NCBI RefSeq assembly: GCF_024345225.1
Contig: NZ_BROD01000001.1
Coordinates: 2,924,362-2,988,361, forward strand
DNA length: 64,000 nucleotides
Origin: Clostridium sp. TW13
Lineage (GTDB): Bacteria; Bacillota; Clostridia; Clostridiales; Clostridiaceae
Direction: 5' to 3'
Below, piece after piece: positions 1-8,576 of the stretch (positions are counted from its first letter, which is position 1; the number at the start of each line of letters is the position of its first letter). The position numbers and the translations under genes were made by a program. Below the pieces are notes generated by a model. That model saw only the letters and a list, made by a program, of their open reading frames with translations. It was not told the origin of the DNA and ran no database searches.

Positions 1-490
1 ACGTATACCCTGTTCTTGTTGGAATAATTGGCGGTGCTATAGCTGTTCCTCCATAACTAACTGTTTGAGGTAGCCATAATACTGTTCCATCATAATTTCT
101 AAATATCACTGTATAATTACTTGCTGAATATGTTGCATTTACATCAGTATTTCTAGTTATATTATTAAAGCTCTTGTCCCATCCTGTAAAGGTATATCCT
201 GCTCTCACTGGATTAGATGGTGCTGTTGCTGTTCCTCCATAACTAACTACCTGAGGTGTACCTATTACTGTGCCATTGTAATCTTTAAATGTTACTGTAT
301 AATTACTTGCTGAATATGTTGCATTTACATCTGTGTTGCTAGTTATATTGTTAAAACTCTTGTCCCATCCTGCAAAAGTATAACCTACTCTTGTTGGATT
401 AGATGGTGCTGTTGCTGCCCCTCCGTAAGTCACAGTTTGAGGTGTTCCTATTACGGTCCCATTATAATCCTTAAATGTTACTGTATACTT
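1..490 (-). repeat. Tandem 186-bp units coding InlB/Listeria-Bacteroides repeats
   Basis: At least two complete units and one partial unit recur every 186 bp (62 codons); the YGG codons sit near 48, 234 and 421. The units are close to identical at DNA level, which suggests recent duplication or homogenisation. The array continues past the left edge. Confidence 0.85.
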
Positions 491-1384
491 TGGCGTTGTA
501 TCACTTACTGTAATAGCTAATGTTTGAGGAGCTCCAGCACTAAAATTAAATTGTAATGCTGTTGTTCCTTCTGGTCTACCTGCAAGATATCCCTTCTTTA
601 TTGTTACTACATTACCTGACACTGTATAGTCTGTATTAACAACTAACGGCACACCATTATTTGTAATGTTAATCAAGCTATTTCCATTAGCTGCAATACT
701 AGTTGTTACATCTGCTTGCGCTGAAGTATTCTTATCAAAACTAGCTGTTGCTGGAGTAATTATACTATTTGAGACAGTGGCTATAAAAAGCCTAGGTGCA
801 CTTCCATTCGTTGCTTCCCTTGAAGCAAATGCAAATCCACCAGATATTGCTGATAATACAAATGTAGCTTGCTTGTCCCCATTAATCTCACCATTAATAA
901 AATTAGTTACATCAATTGTAATCCACTGTCCTTCAGCAGTTACTGGTTGGTTTGGTACAATTACAGTTGACTGTTGCGGAATAATAGTTGTTGATTCTGG
1001 CCATGAATCATTATAAGATCCATATAAATTAAAGAAACTTGTTATTCCAGGAGTAGCATATGTAGTATAAATTTGCAGTTTTGCATCTGTAACATTAGAA
1101 GTTACTCCATTTAAATTGAAATGAATAGCTGATTTGGAATTCTGAACTCCTCCATCCATACTACCTACCCAATTGGATTCATATGGTGCAAAATTTGATT
1201 CTCCTATACCCCTATTTCCATCAATATAGATTTCATTATCTACAAATGTATCTTTATCAGCACCTATTCCTAGCACTGATGCATAAGCTTGTTTAACTCC
1301 TAAACCTAACCCTTGAGTTACTCCACTAAGCATAGTTAATGATAGCAGAATTCCTATTGTTCTCTTAATAATTTTATTCTTCAT
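1..1384 (-). CDS. Secreted multidomain carbohydrate-binding protein (DNRLRE/CBM96, X2 and InlB-type repeats), C-terminus outside window
   Basis: The gene runs off the left edge; 461 codons are visible. It starts at ATG 1384 behind an AAGGGG ribosome-binding site. Residues 1-35 form a signal peptide ending in KQAYA. Residues about 36-205 look like a DNRLRE/CBM96 domain (it closes with SAPRLFIA). Residues about 208-292 match the X2 module of clostridial cellulases and cellulosomal proteins (ITPATASFDKN, then GNVVTIKKGYL). After this come 62-residue Listeria-Bacteroides (InlB B) repeats with YTVTFKDYNGTVIG and GYTFAGWDKSF. It is probably a cell-surface or secreted glycan-binding protein. A catalytic or anchoring domain could lie beyond the edge. 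Domain calls are by eye; the architecture is firm, the substrate unknown. Confidence 0.85.
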   Translation of the reverse strand, partial: MKNKIIKRTIGILLSLTMLSGVTQGLGLGVKQAYASVLGIGADKDTFVDNEIYIDGNRGIGESNFAPYESNWVGSMDGGVQNSKSAIHFNLNGVTSNVTDAKLQIYTTYATPGITSFFNLYGSYNDSWPESTTIIPQQSTVIVPNQPVTAEGQWITIDVTNFINGEINGDKQATFVLSAISGGFAFASREATNGSAPRLFIATVSNSIITPATASFDKNTSAQADVTTSIAANGNSLINITNNGVPLVVNTDYTVSGNVVTIKKGYLAGRPEGTTALQFNFSAGAPQTLAITVSDTTPKYTVTFKDYNGTVIGTPQTVTYGGAATAPSNPTRVGYTFAGWDKSFNNITSNTDVNATYSASNYTVTFKDYNGTVIGTPQVVSYGGTATAPSNPVRAGYTFTGWDKSFNNITRNTDVNATYSASNYTVIFRNYDGTVLWLPQTVSYGGTAIAPPIIPTRTGYT

Positions 1385-1649
1385 AAGTTTGTCCCCTTAT
1401 TAAATTTTTGTTTTTGACTTTTTAAAAATATCCCCCTATTTACTACTTATACATTAATTTTTTGTGACTAATGGTCTTAAAGACTTTAATTTGGATAAAA
1501 ATCAAAAAGTATTGTCTATTATAATGAATTTAAGAAATGCAATTAGAAACATTTTCTATATGTCTTTCTTATTTTACTCACATAACTAATAACGGTCAAG
1601 AAGTTTTTCTGAAATTTTGTAGAATTTTGTAGAATTTTAGGCGCAAAAT

Positions 1650-1688
1650 AAAATAGCAGTATCACAAAATATGAATACTACTATTTTT
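1650..1688 (-). terminator. Probable terminator of the GHL10 gene
   Basis: An imperfect 12-bp stem (AAAATAGCAGTA pairing with TACTACTATTTT) closes a 14-nt loop, followed on the minus strand by a T-rich tract. It lies about 230 bp past the stop of the gene ending at 1922 and resembles terminators at 41277, 42052 and 55448. The rest of the 1385-1921 gap holds the promoter region of the surface-protein gene, in which I cannot fix a clear -35/-10 pair, and one dispersed repeat. Confidence 0.55.
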
Positions 1689-1805
1689 ACTCAATAATAT
1701 AATTAGCTGAACACTTATACATATGCAGATACTACACTCATATACCATTCAAACATACACATAGAAACCATACGTGCATATGCAGCACTAATATGTCTAT
1801 AAATA

Positions 1806-1886
1806 CATATAGAACTATTCCACCTAAATGTTGGTGAGAATATTGTCGAATTTTCACAACTTGTCCACCAACATTATTAATGAAAC
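1806..1886 (+). repeat. Dispersed intergenic repeat, family A, copy 1
   Basis: The sequence is closely related to 37770-37873. It shares the left end CATATAGA.CTATTCCA, then CTAAATGTTGGT, GTCGAATTTT and AACTTGTCCACCA, and ends in CCAACATTATTA. ATGTTGGTG and CACCAACAT can pair to form a long hairpin. The right terminal repeat seen in the second copy is degraded here. There is no coding capacity. Confidence 0.7.
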
Positions 1887-1910
1887 TCCTATTCCTAGCG
1901 TCGTAGGAGT
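1885..1910 (-). terminator. Short hairpin downstream of GHL10 gene
   Basis: A perfect 7-bp stem (ACTCCTA/TAGGAGT) lies 12 bp past the stop codon at 1922. No clear T-run follows on the minus strand, so it may be only a 3'-end stabilising or weak termination structure. Confidence 0.3.
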
Positions 1911-1921
1911 ACTCATATAAA

Positions 1922-3313
1922 TTAATTTACTTTAACATAACTCATACTTACCCAAGCCACTCTTCCACTTGACAACTTGACATTATACCAACCATTTTTG
2001 CTGCCTAAAATAGTTACTCTTGCCCCTCTACTTACTGTTGTTAAAATAGAATAATTTAGACCAGGACCACTTCTAACATTTAAAACACTAGCTGTAACAA
2101 TCCCTGTCTTAACTTTATTTTGAGATGATTTATTAGAAGTATTAGTATTTGAACCTTGAGATTTATTTTGATTAAAAGCTTTTATTTTATCTTTGCAGTT
2201 TGTTTTATCTGATAATAAATCTTTTAAACTAAAATAAAAACTTCCACCAACTTGAGAGTATTTTTTATTAATCTGTAACTGCGTATCTATTTGATTGGCA
2301 ACTACATTCTTATATATTCCCTGCCCAATGTATAATTTCACCTTAGTTCCCTTCACTTCATTTGACCACCACTTAACTAGGGTTTCATAATCAGCAGCTT
2401 TATTTCCTGTTTCCCAATAAATTTGAGGAACAATATAATCAATCCATCCATTTTTTATCCAAGCTCTCGTATCTGAAAATACAGAATAGTAACATTCATT
2501 ACCTAAAGTATTAGAGCCTGTAGCATCAGATTCTTTATTCTTCCAAATTCCAGCTGGACTTATTCCAAACAATACATTTTTCTTAGTACTCTTAATGGCC
2601 TTGCCAACTCGCTTTACCATATCATTAACGTTCTGTCTTCTGCTGTTTGCAACTGAACCATCTTTTCCTTGTCCTTGAGGAAGTGGATAATTTGATGGGT
2701 AAAAATAGTCATCAAAATGTATTGCATCAACATCATATTTCTTAACTATTTCAACCACAGTATCTACAATATGCTTCTTTACCCCTTCTACTGCTGGATT
2801 ATAGTACAAAGCATCATTATACTTAAGTACCCAATCAGGATGAAGTCTCGCTGGGTGATTCTTAGAAAGAGAACTTATTCCTGAACCTGGCATAGTTACT
2901 CTATAAGGATTTAGCCATGCATGGAATGACATTCCCCTTTTATGTGCCTCTTTAATCATAAAATCCATAGGATCATAACCTGGATTTTTTCCTTGAACTC
3001 CAGTTAAATATTCAGACCAAGGATTAATACTAGATTTATAAAAAGCATCTGCCTTAGGTCTTACTTGCACTACTACAGTGTTAATACCTATAGATTTTAA
3101 TTTATCCAACTTTTGAATAAACTCATTTTTTTGGCTAGCCATATTATTTTGTGTGCTTGGATAGTCTAAATTATAGACTGTGGCTATCCATGCTGCCTGC
3201 ATATTTTGCGGTAAATTAGCTGCATAAACATCTTTCTCAACAACATTAGGTGTAAAAAGACTTGCAGTAAAAAGTAGTATAAGCAACATATAAAGTGTCT
3301 TTTTCTTTTTCAA
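1922..3313 (-). CDS. Secreted family-10-like glycosyl hydrolase (GHL10/DUF187) with C-terminal SH3 domain
   Basis: A protein of 463 aa. Residues 1-31 are a signal peptide (KKKK, a hydrophobic core, then DVYA). Residues about 35-370 match the GHL10 (PF02638, YngK-type) TIM-barrel family, with QAAWIATVYNLDYPS, WLNPYRV, IHFDDYFYP and WIDYIVPQIYWE. A Ser/Asn-rich linker (about 381-400) leads to a bacterial SH3 domain (about 403-463, VLNVRSGPGLNYSIL). SH3 domains of this kind usually bind peptidoglycan, so the enzyme probably acts on cell-wall or related glycans outside the membrane. The true substrate of the family is poorly known. It is transcribed alone, with hairpins downstream at 1885 and 1650. 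Start ATG is at 3313 behind AAAGGGGGAAAA. Confidence 0.88.
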   Translation of the reverse strand: MKKKKTLYMLLILLFTASLFTPNVVEKDVYAANLPQNMQAAWIATVYNLDYPSTQNNMASQKNEFIQKLDKLKSIGINTVVVQVRPKADAFYKSSINPWSEYLTGVQGKNPGYDPMDFMIKEAHKRGMSFHAWLNPYRVTMPGSGISSLSKNHPARLHPDWVLKYNDALYYNPAVEGVKKHIVDTVVEIVKKYDVDAIHFDDYFYPSNYPLPQGQGKDGSVANSRRQNVNDMVKRVGKAIKSTKKNVLFGISPAGIWKNKESDATGSNTLGNECYYSVFSDTRAWIKNGWIDYIVPQIYWETGNKAADYETLVKWWSNEVKGTKVKLYIGQGIYKNVVANQIDTQLQINKKYSQVGGSFYFSLKDLLSDKTNCKDKIKAFNQNKSQGSNTNTSNKSSQNKVKTGIVTASVLNVRSGPGLNYSILTTVSRGARVTILGSKNGWYNVKLSSGRVAWVSMSYVKVN

Positions 3314-3433
3314 TTAATTTTCCCCCTTTAATCTTTTTGCAAAAATATGTATTTCAATAAATAAACTACACACTGGGTTTACAGCATTATTACCAGTGTA
3401 GAATATTATTGATAAATTATATATTATTATAGT

Positions 3434-3466
3434 AAAATGACTTACCCATTTTAGGCAAGTCATTTT
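3434..3466 (-). terminator. Bidirectional terminator hairpin
   Basis: AAAATGACTT pairs with AAGTCATTTT, with CC/GG extending the stem; T-runs occur on both strands. It ends the operon that finishes at 3481. Confidence 0.75.
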
Positions 3467-3480
3467 TTTATAACTACATA

Positions 3481-3741
3481 TTATTTATGATATATTATTT
3501 TTCTAATACTCTCTAAAGATAAATTAAAAGTCAATGCTAGTTCTTCCATTGGAACTCCAGCTCTATATTTCTCACAAATTTGTTCATTGCGCTCCTTATA
3601 ATATCTACGTGCTCCGGAACACTCTCCCCATTTCTGTTTTTCAGTAACTTGGGGAATATAGATTGCTTCTCCTGAGGTGTATTTCTGTATTTCTTGAAGC
3701 AATTTATCCGGCAAAATTTCTGAAGCATTTCTATATTTCAT
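3481..3741 (-). CDS. CD3324-like small helix-turn-helix protein (Mor-type)
   Basis: A protein of 86 aa, basic and helical. The N-terminus MKYRNASEILPDKLLQEIQ and the middle segment (YTSGEAIYIP, then KQKWGECSGARRYY) match the CD3324 family of clostridia and bacilli. The C-terminal part (about 55-84, EICEKYRAG-like, ALTFNLSLESIRKII) is a helix-turn-helix like that of the Mor activator family. It likely binds DNA, but the target is unknown. It follows the gene ending at 3787 by 45 bp and probably shares its transcript. The upstream GAGGAG lies rather far from the ATG, so translation may be coupled or weak. Confidence 0.72.
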   Translation of the reverse strand: MKYRNASEILPDKLLQEIQKYTSGEAIYIPQVTEKQKWGECSGARRYYKERNEQICEKYRAGVPMEELALTFNLSLESIRKIIYHK

Positions 3742-3786
3742 AATTCTATCACTGGCTCCTCAGTTTAATATTTAAAATGTAATATG

Positions 3787-4830
3787 CTACTTTTGACACT
3801 TCAAAAATTCTTCTAAATTATCATATTTTCTCAAGGTTACCCCATGTTGCTTTATCTGATTTACAATGTAATCTTCTATCTCATTTGCACGCTTTCTAAA
3901 AGAAGATAAATCATCTGCATCGTAGACACCAAGTAAATCCATCTTATCTAAGCCCATCTCTTCTGAAAGAATATCAAATTCTATTTGTAAATAGCATCCC
4001 AAAGAAAAACTCTCAATATATAAATTATTCTTACATCCATATTCAATACGCCTAAAAGTATATCTAGATTCCTCATACCATCCAGCTAATTCATCATAGT
4101 TGCAGTTATTAGTCATATTTTGTGGAACAAACTGCTTAAAGAATTCTCTTGTGTCATTCATTAAATCATGAACAAGCTTTAATATAGACTCAACATCTTT
4201 TGCTCTAAGAATTCTTTCGTAATTTTCCAAGAAGCCAGCAGGAATGTTAGGTAACTCTTTTATTGCTTCATTCACCTGTGAACATCCATAATCCCTTTTA
4301 GTATAAGTTCCATTAATTATTGCTAATGCCTCGTATAAATATTTTGTAATTCCTCCAGCTGCTTTTCTAATGCTGCACATAGAAGTTTCAAACATCATAG
4401 TCTTATAGATATCCATAGCACAACTAATTTTTTCTAGGGATTTCTTATATATAAAATCTTTATTCTTCAAATTATTAAATAGAGTTCTCTTAAGTAATTC
4501 AAAACGTTCTCTATCTGTTTCATTTCTAGCATATAAAATCTCACTCTCTGCTAAGCAAAAAGTAATATTTTCATTTAGTGCTGCTAAGCCTTCTACTCTC
4601 TCCCAAGACATAGGAAATAAATCGTATCCCATATTATCAATTATAAAAGTTCTTGCAAGAGAATACCCATGATCACAAGCTGGTATAAAAAAATCAAACG
4701 CCATATCATCTCCATCTGTTGGAATCTTACATGCACCCTTTCTTCCTAATAGTAAACTAATCTCTCCGTTATATTCAGTTTCTATTTTGTTGATAACCCA
4801 CTGAATTAACTCTTTATCTATATTTTCCAT
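3787..4830 (-). CDS. Uncharacterised 347-aa cytosolic protein, possibly nucleotidyltransferase-like
   Basis: The protein has no signal peptide or membrane segment. The N-terminal 100 residues mix strands and helices and carry an acidic patch (KIPTDGDDMAFDFFIP) that could suggest a nucleotidyltransferase fold. Residues about 120-240 are all-helical. I do not recognise a conserved catalytic motif with confidence, so no function is assigned. Start ATG 4830 has a good AAGGAG upstream. It is first in a two-gene unit with the CD3324-like gene. Confidence 0.7.
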   Translation of the reverse strand: MENIDKELIQWVINKIETEYNGEISLLLGRKGACKIPTDGDDMAFDFFIPACDHGYSLARTFIIDNMGYDLFPMSWERVEGLAALNENITFCLAESEILYARNETDRERFELLKRTLFNNLKNKDFIYKKSLEKISCAMDIYKTMMFETSMCSIRKAAGGITKYLYEALAIINGTYTKRDYGCSQVNEAIKELPNIPAGFLENYERILRAKDVESILKLVHDLMNDTREFFKQFVPQNMTNNCNYDELAGWYEESRYTFRRIEYGCKNNLYIESFSLGCYLQIEFDILSEEMGLDKMDLLGVYDADDLSSFRKRANEIEDYIVNQIKQHGVTLRKYDNLEEFLKCQK

Positions 4831-4899
4831 ATATCCTCGTCTCCTTACAACCTTTTTATTTTTAGGTAACAGCTGCTTTCCATACTTTAATTCTATATA

Positions 4900-4932
4900 A
4901 AAAGAAGACGACCTTCAATGCCGTCTTCTTTT
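4900..4932 (-). terminator. Terminator of pflB
   Basis: A perfect 11-bp stem AAAAGAAGACG/CGTCTTCTTTT with an 11-nt loop lies 27 bp after the pflB stop. A/T runs on both sides allow it to act in both directions. Confidence 0.85.
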
Positions 4933-4958
4933 CTTACCTATTCATTACCATTGTTGTA

Positions 4959-7187
4959 TTAAATTGATTCATGAAATGTTCTGCTTATAACTTCTAATTG
5001 TTGTTCTCTTGACAATCTGCTGAAGTTAACTGCATATCCTGAAACTCTGATTGTTAGTGTTGGATATTGATCTGGATTTTCCATTGCATCAATCAATGTT
5101 TGTCTGTTAAGAACATTAACATTTAAATGGTGAGCTCCTTGAACAAAGTATCCATCTAATATCGAAACTAGATTATTTACTTTTTGCTCTTCACTCTTTC
5201 CAAGTGCATCTGGAACAATTGAAAATGTATTTGAAACACCATCTTGGCACACTTCATTATATGGTATCTTAGCTACTGAGTTAAGTGATGCAAGTGCTCC
5301 ATTTATATCTCTACCATGCATTGGATTTGCTCCTGGTGCTAGTGGTTCACCCTTCTTTCTTCCATCTGGTGTTGTACCAGTTTTCTTACCATACATAACA
5401 TTTGATGTTATTGTTAATGCTGATAATGTATGCTTAGCATCTCTATATAAAGGATGTTTCTTAAGTTCACTTGAGAACTTAGTAACTACCTCTACTCCTA
5501 AATCATCTGCTCTATCATCATCATTTCCGTACTTAGGGAATTCCCCTACAACTTCAAAATCTACAGCTATGCCTTCTTCATTTCTAATTGGCTTAACCTT
5601 CGCATATTTTATTGCAGATAATGAGTCTATTGCAACTGAAAGTCCTGCTATTCCAAAGGCCATCAATCTTTCAACTGCTGTATCATGTAAAGCCATTTGT
5701 CCTGCTTCATATGCATATTTGTCATGCATAAAGTGAATTATATTCATTGTATCTACATAAACTTTAGCAACATATTCTAAAACTTTAAAGTAATTTGCTT
5801 TAACTTTATTAAAATCAAGATATTCATCAGTAATTTGCTCTATTCCTGGAACAACTTTAATTCCCTTTAGTTCATCTACTCCACCATTTACAGCATATAA
5901 TAATGATTTAGCTATATTGCATCTAGCTCCAAAGAATTGCATTTCCTTACCAACCTTCATTGCTGATACACAACAAGCTATTGCATAATCATCACCATAA
6001 ACTGGTCTCATTACTTCGTCATTCTCATATTGAATTGAATCTGTCTTAATTGATATCTCTGCACAATACTTCTTAAAGTTTTCTGGTAACTTATCAGACC
6101 ATAAAACAGTTAAGTTTGGTTCAGCTGAAGTTCCTAGATTAATTAAAGTGTGTAAATATCTATAAGAATTCTTCGTTACAAGTGGTTTACCATTTATACC
6201 AACTCCACCAATGGATTCTGTTACCCAAGTTGGGTCTCCTCCAAATAACTCATTATATTCTGGAGTTCTTAAATGTCTAACCAATCTTAGCTTAATTATC
6301 AATTGATCTACTATTTCCTGAGCTTCTTTTTCTGAAATTACCCCTGCTTCTAAATCTCTTTCAATATATATATCAAGGAATGTTGAAGTTCTACCAAATG
6401 AAGTAGCAGCTCCATTGTTTTCTTTTATTCCTGCTAAATAGCCAAAGTATAAATATTGAGCAGCTTCTCTAGCATTTGAGGCTGGCTTAGATATATCAAC
6501 ACCATATTTAGATGCCATTGATTTAATTTCACCTAAAGCTCTTATCTGCATTGATACTTCTTCTCTTTTTCTTATTAGTTCATCAAGCATGTCCCCTTGA
6601 AGATTATCTAAATCTTTTTTCTTTTCTTCTATTAAATAATCTATACCATAAAGAGTCACTCTTCTGTAATCACCTATGATTCTTCCTCTACCATAAGCAT
6701 CTGGTAAACCTGTTAAAAGTCCTGCACTTCTTGCTAATCTTATTTCTTTTGTATATCCATCAAAAACTCCTTCATTGTGAGTTTTTCTATATCTAGGGAA
6801 ATGTTTTTCAATTTCAGGATCAAGTTCATAACCATATTCCTGTAGTGAGCTTTGAACCATTCTCATACCACCAAATGGATTTACAATTCTCTTTAGTGGT
6901 GCATCTGTCTGCAATCCAACTATCACTTCATTATCTTTATCTATATAACCCGGATCATAATTATCAATTCCTGACACTCTATCTGTAGCTACATCAATAA
7001 TTCCCTTTTTAACTTCTTCAACTATTAAAGCATAAGCCTTGTCCCACACCTTAGTTGTTTTATCAGTTTTACTTTCTAAAAAAGAATAATCGCCTTCATA
7101 TAATTTATAATTTTTTTGTATAAAGTTTCTTACATCAATGCCTTCCTGCCAAGTTCCTTCTTTAAATCCTTCCCATTCTTTAAACAT
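4959..7187 (-). CDS. pflB: Formate C-acetyltransferase (pyruvate formate-lyase)
   Basis: A protein of 742 aa, the normal family length. It converts pyruvate and CoA to acetyl-CoA and formate by a glycyl-radical mechanism in the cytosol. The active-site pair C405-C406 ([12 protein letters not shown]) and the glycyl-radical motif RVSGYAVNF with Gly717 are intact. I place the start at ATG 7187 because GAGGAGGAG lies at ideal spacing; an ATG five codons upstream has no ribosome-binding site. The gene is monocistronic, with its own promoter (7246-7296) and terminator. The activating enzyme gene pflA, usually adjacent in clostridia, is not next to it or elsewhere in this window. Confidence 0.97.
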   Translation of the reverse strand: MFKEWEGFKEGTWQEGIDVRNFIQKNYKLYEGDYSFLESKTDKTTKVWDKAYALIVEEVKKGIIDVATDRVSGIDNYDPGYIDKDNEVIVGLQTDAPLKRIVNPFGGMRMVQSSLQEYGYELDPEIEKHFPRYRKTHNEGVFDGYTKEIRLARSAGLLTGLPDAYGRGRIIGDYRRVTLYGIDYLIEEKKKDLDNLQGDMLDELIRKREEVSMQIRALGEIKSMASKYGVDISKPASNAREAAQYLYFGYLAGIKENNGAATSFGRTSTFLDIYIERDLEAGVISEKEAQEIVDQLIIKLRLVRHLRTPEYNELFGGDPTWVTESIGGVGINGKPLVTKNSYRYLHTLINLGTSAEPNLTVLWSDKLPENFKKYCAEISIKTDSIQYENDEVMRPVYGDDYAIACCVSAMKVGKEMQFFGARCNIAKSLLYAVNGGVDELKGIKVVPGIEQITDEYLDFNKVKANYFKVLEYVAKVYVDTMNIIHFMHDKYAYEAGQMALHDTAVERLMAFGIAGLSVAIDSLSAIKYAKVKPIRNEEGIAVDFEVVGEFPKYGNDDDRADDLGVEVVTKFSSELKKHPLYRDAKHTLSALTITSNVMYGKKTGTTPDGRKKGEPLAPGANPMHGRDINGALASLNSVAKIPYNEVCQDGVSNTFSIVPDALGKSEEQKVNNLVSILDGYFVQGAHHLNVNVLNRQTLIDAMENPDQYPTLTIRVSGYAVNFSRLSREQQLEVISRTFHESI

Positions 7188-7245
7188 GATTCTCCTCCTC
7201 AACAGTTGTTATAATTTAAAAATAGTATATTTACTACTTCCATCT

Positions 7246-7296
7246 TGAGTATATTATAACTGGCTTAGCAAAAATAAGATGTGATTTGAATCACAT
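7246..7296 (-). promoter_or_regulatory. pflB promoter with CRP/FNR-type box
   Basis: On the minus strand a TATAAT box (7258-7253) predicts transcription start near 7246. The palindrome at 7279-7296 reads TGTGATTTGAATCACA, the exact TGTGA-N6-TCACA form bound by CRP/FNR-family activators. Its centre (7287.5) falls at -41.5 from that start, the class II activator position, where the site overlaps a poor -35 element. The regulator is not in the window. Confidence 0.65.
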
Positions 7297-7411
7297 TTGG
7301 AAAGAAACCAACACATGTATATTGAACTAATTTGTAGAATATATAATTTAAATATACAAAAACTACTCTTAATAATAATATTTTATATATATATGTTGAG
7401 GAGTTATTTAG

Positions 7412-8428
7412 ATGAAAAATAAAATATTTAATTCTATTATAGTAGTAGTTTCAGCTTGCATTTTTTTATCATTTTTCCTTTTTAATAAAGGATTAAATTC
7501 TTTAATCCAAGAAATAAAAACATTAAATCCTCTATGGATAGCATTAGCTATAATATTAATGCTTTTGTTTTGGCTCTTCGAAATGCTTACATTATACGTG
7601 ATTACAAAAACATTTTACAAAGCAGATAATCTACTTATAAAATCTTTTAAGTTTGAGATGATTGGACAGTTCTTTGGTGCCGTGTCTCCTTTTTCAGCTG
7701 GAAGCCATCCAGCTCAGCTATATGCAATGATTGAGGATGGCATTCCTGCTGGAATATCTGGTTGCATTTTAATGATAAAATTCATAATACATCAAGCAAT
7801 CAATATAATTATATTGATTTTAGCAGTTATATTTAAATTTAGCTACTTTAATTCAAGAGTTAACTACTTTATATATTTTTGCATTTCAGGACTTATTGTT
7901 CATATATTTATCATGATATTTGCAGTACTATTTTCAATAAGCAAAAATATAACCAGTAAAATTCTAATGTTTTCTATTAAATGCTTAAATAAATTTAAAT
8001 TAGTGAAGAATGTAGATTCAACCTACAAAGAAATCGAAATTGAATTACAAAGTTTCCACGAAAATGCATCCTTAATGACTAAAAATATAGGAATGTGCAT
8101 TTATGCCTCAATATTTACCATACTTCAGTGGTTAGCTTTTTTTAGTATACCTTATTGCATTTATAGAAGTTTTGGCTTTAATTCAGCTAACATATTGACC
8201 ATGATTACTGCTCAGATATTTTTGATTAACTTCATGGCAATTATTCCTTTACCTGGAGCAGAAGGTGGCGCAGAGGGTGGTTTTTATTTTATATATAGTT
8301 TATTTTTTAAATCAAGTACAATACTAACAGCTATTTTTATATGGAGACTATTAACCTATTATTCAGCCATAGCTGTAGGTGGTGTATTTGCTATTGTATT
8401 ACCAAAAAGCTCAAAGAAAAAGAAATAA
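7412..8428 (+). CDS. Flippase-like membrane protein (LPG synthase TM / UPF0104 family)
   Basis: A protein of 338 aa with about eight transmembrane helices. The family (PF03706) includes the membrane half of lysyl-phosphatidylglycerol synthase and stand-alone lipid flippase-like proteins. Family-type features are GQFFGAVSPFSAGSHPAQ (about 85-103) and PLPGAEGGAEGGFYF (about 277-291). There is no aminoacyl-transferase domain, so it probably moves or presents a lipid or lipid-linked sugar rather than making lysyl-PG. Start ATG 7412 follows GAGGAG. It is divergent from pflB and monocistronic, with a strong terminator. Confidence 0.85.
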   Translation: MKNKIFNSIIVVVSACIFLSFFLFNKGLNSLIQEIKTLNPLWIALAIILMLLFWLFEMLTLYVITKTFYKADNLLIKSFKFEMIGQFFGAVSPFSAGSHPAQLYAMIEDGIPAGISGCILMIKFIIHQAINIIILILAVIFKFSYFNSRVNYFIYFCISGLIVHIFIMIFAVLFSISKNITSKILMFSIKCLNKFKLVKNVDSTYKEIEIELQSFHENASLMTKNIGMCIYASIFTILQWLAFFSIPYCIYRSFGFNSANILTMITAQIFLINFMAIIPLPGAEGGAEGGFYFIYSLFFKSSTILTAIFIWRLLTYYSAIAVGGVFAIVLPKSSKKKK

Positions 8429-8431
8429 TAA

Positions 8432-8479
8432 AAAGTGTACAGAATGATTTAATAATCACTTTGTACACTTTCTTTTTTT
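8432..8479 (+). terminator. Rho-independent terminator
   Basis: AAAGTGTACA pairs with TGTACACTTT and is followed by CTTTTTTTC, right after the flippase-like gene. Confidence 0.9.
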
Positions 8480-8576
8480 CTAAATAATATTGCAAATAAC
8501 AAATGAAGTAGATACCATATATACGGTGCATTTTAATACATATATTTAGATTTCCTCTTAATACTAAACTTATACA

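Noticed and set aside
1-490. Mobile element ends suggested by repeated DNA
   Set aside because: The repeats are in frame and code for known InlB-type protein repeats.
666-1016. Open frame of 116 codons on the plus strand
   Set aside because: It is the shadow of the surface-protein gene on the other strand; no ribosome-binding site and no family resemblance.
1385-1921. c-di-GMP or other riboswitch in the surface-protein leader
   Set aside because: I could not find the conserved core of any riboswitch class I know; only hairpins and the dispersed repeat are visible.
7203-7411. Rex operator at pflB (TTGTTAA-type)
   Set aside because: No TTGTTAA-N4-TTAACAA-like match was found; the only good palindrome is the CRP/FNR-type box.
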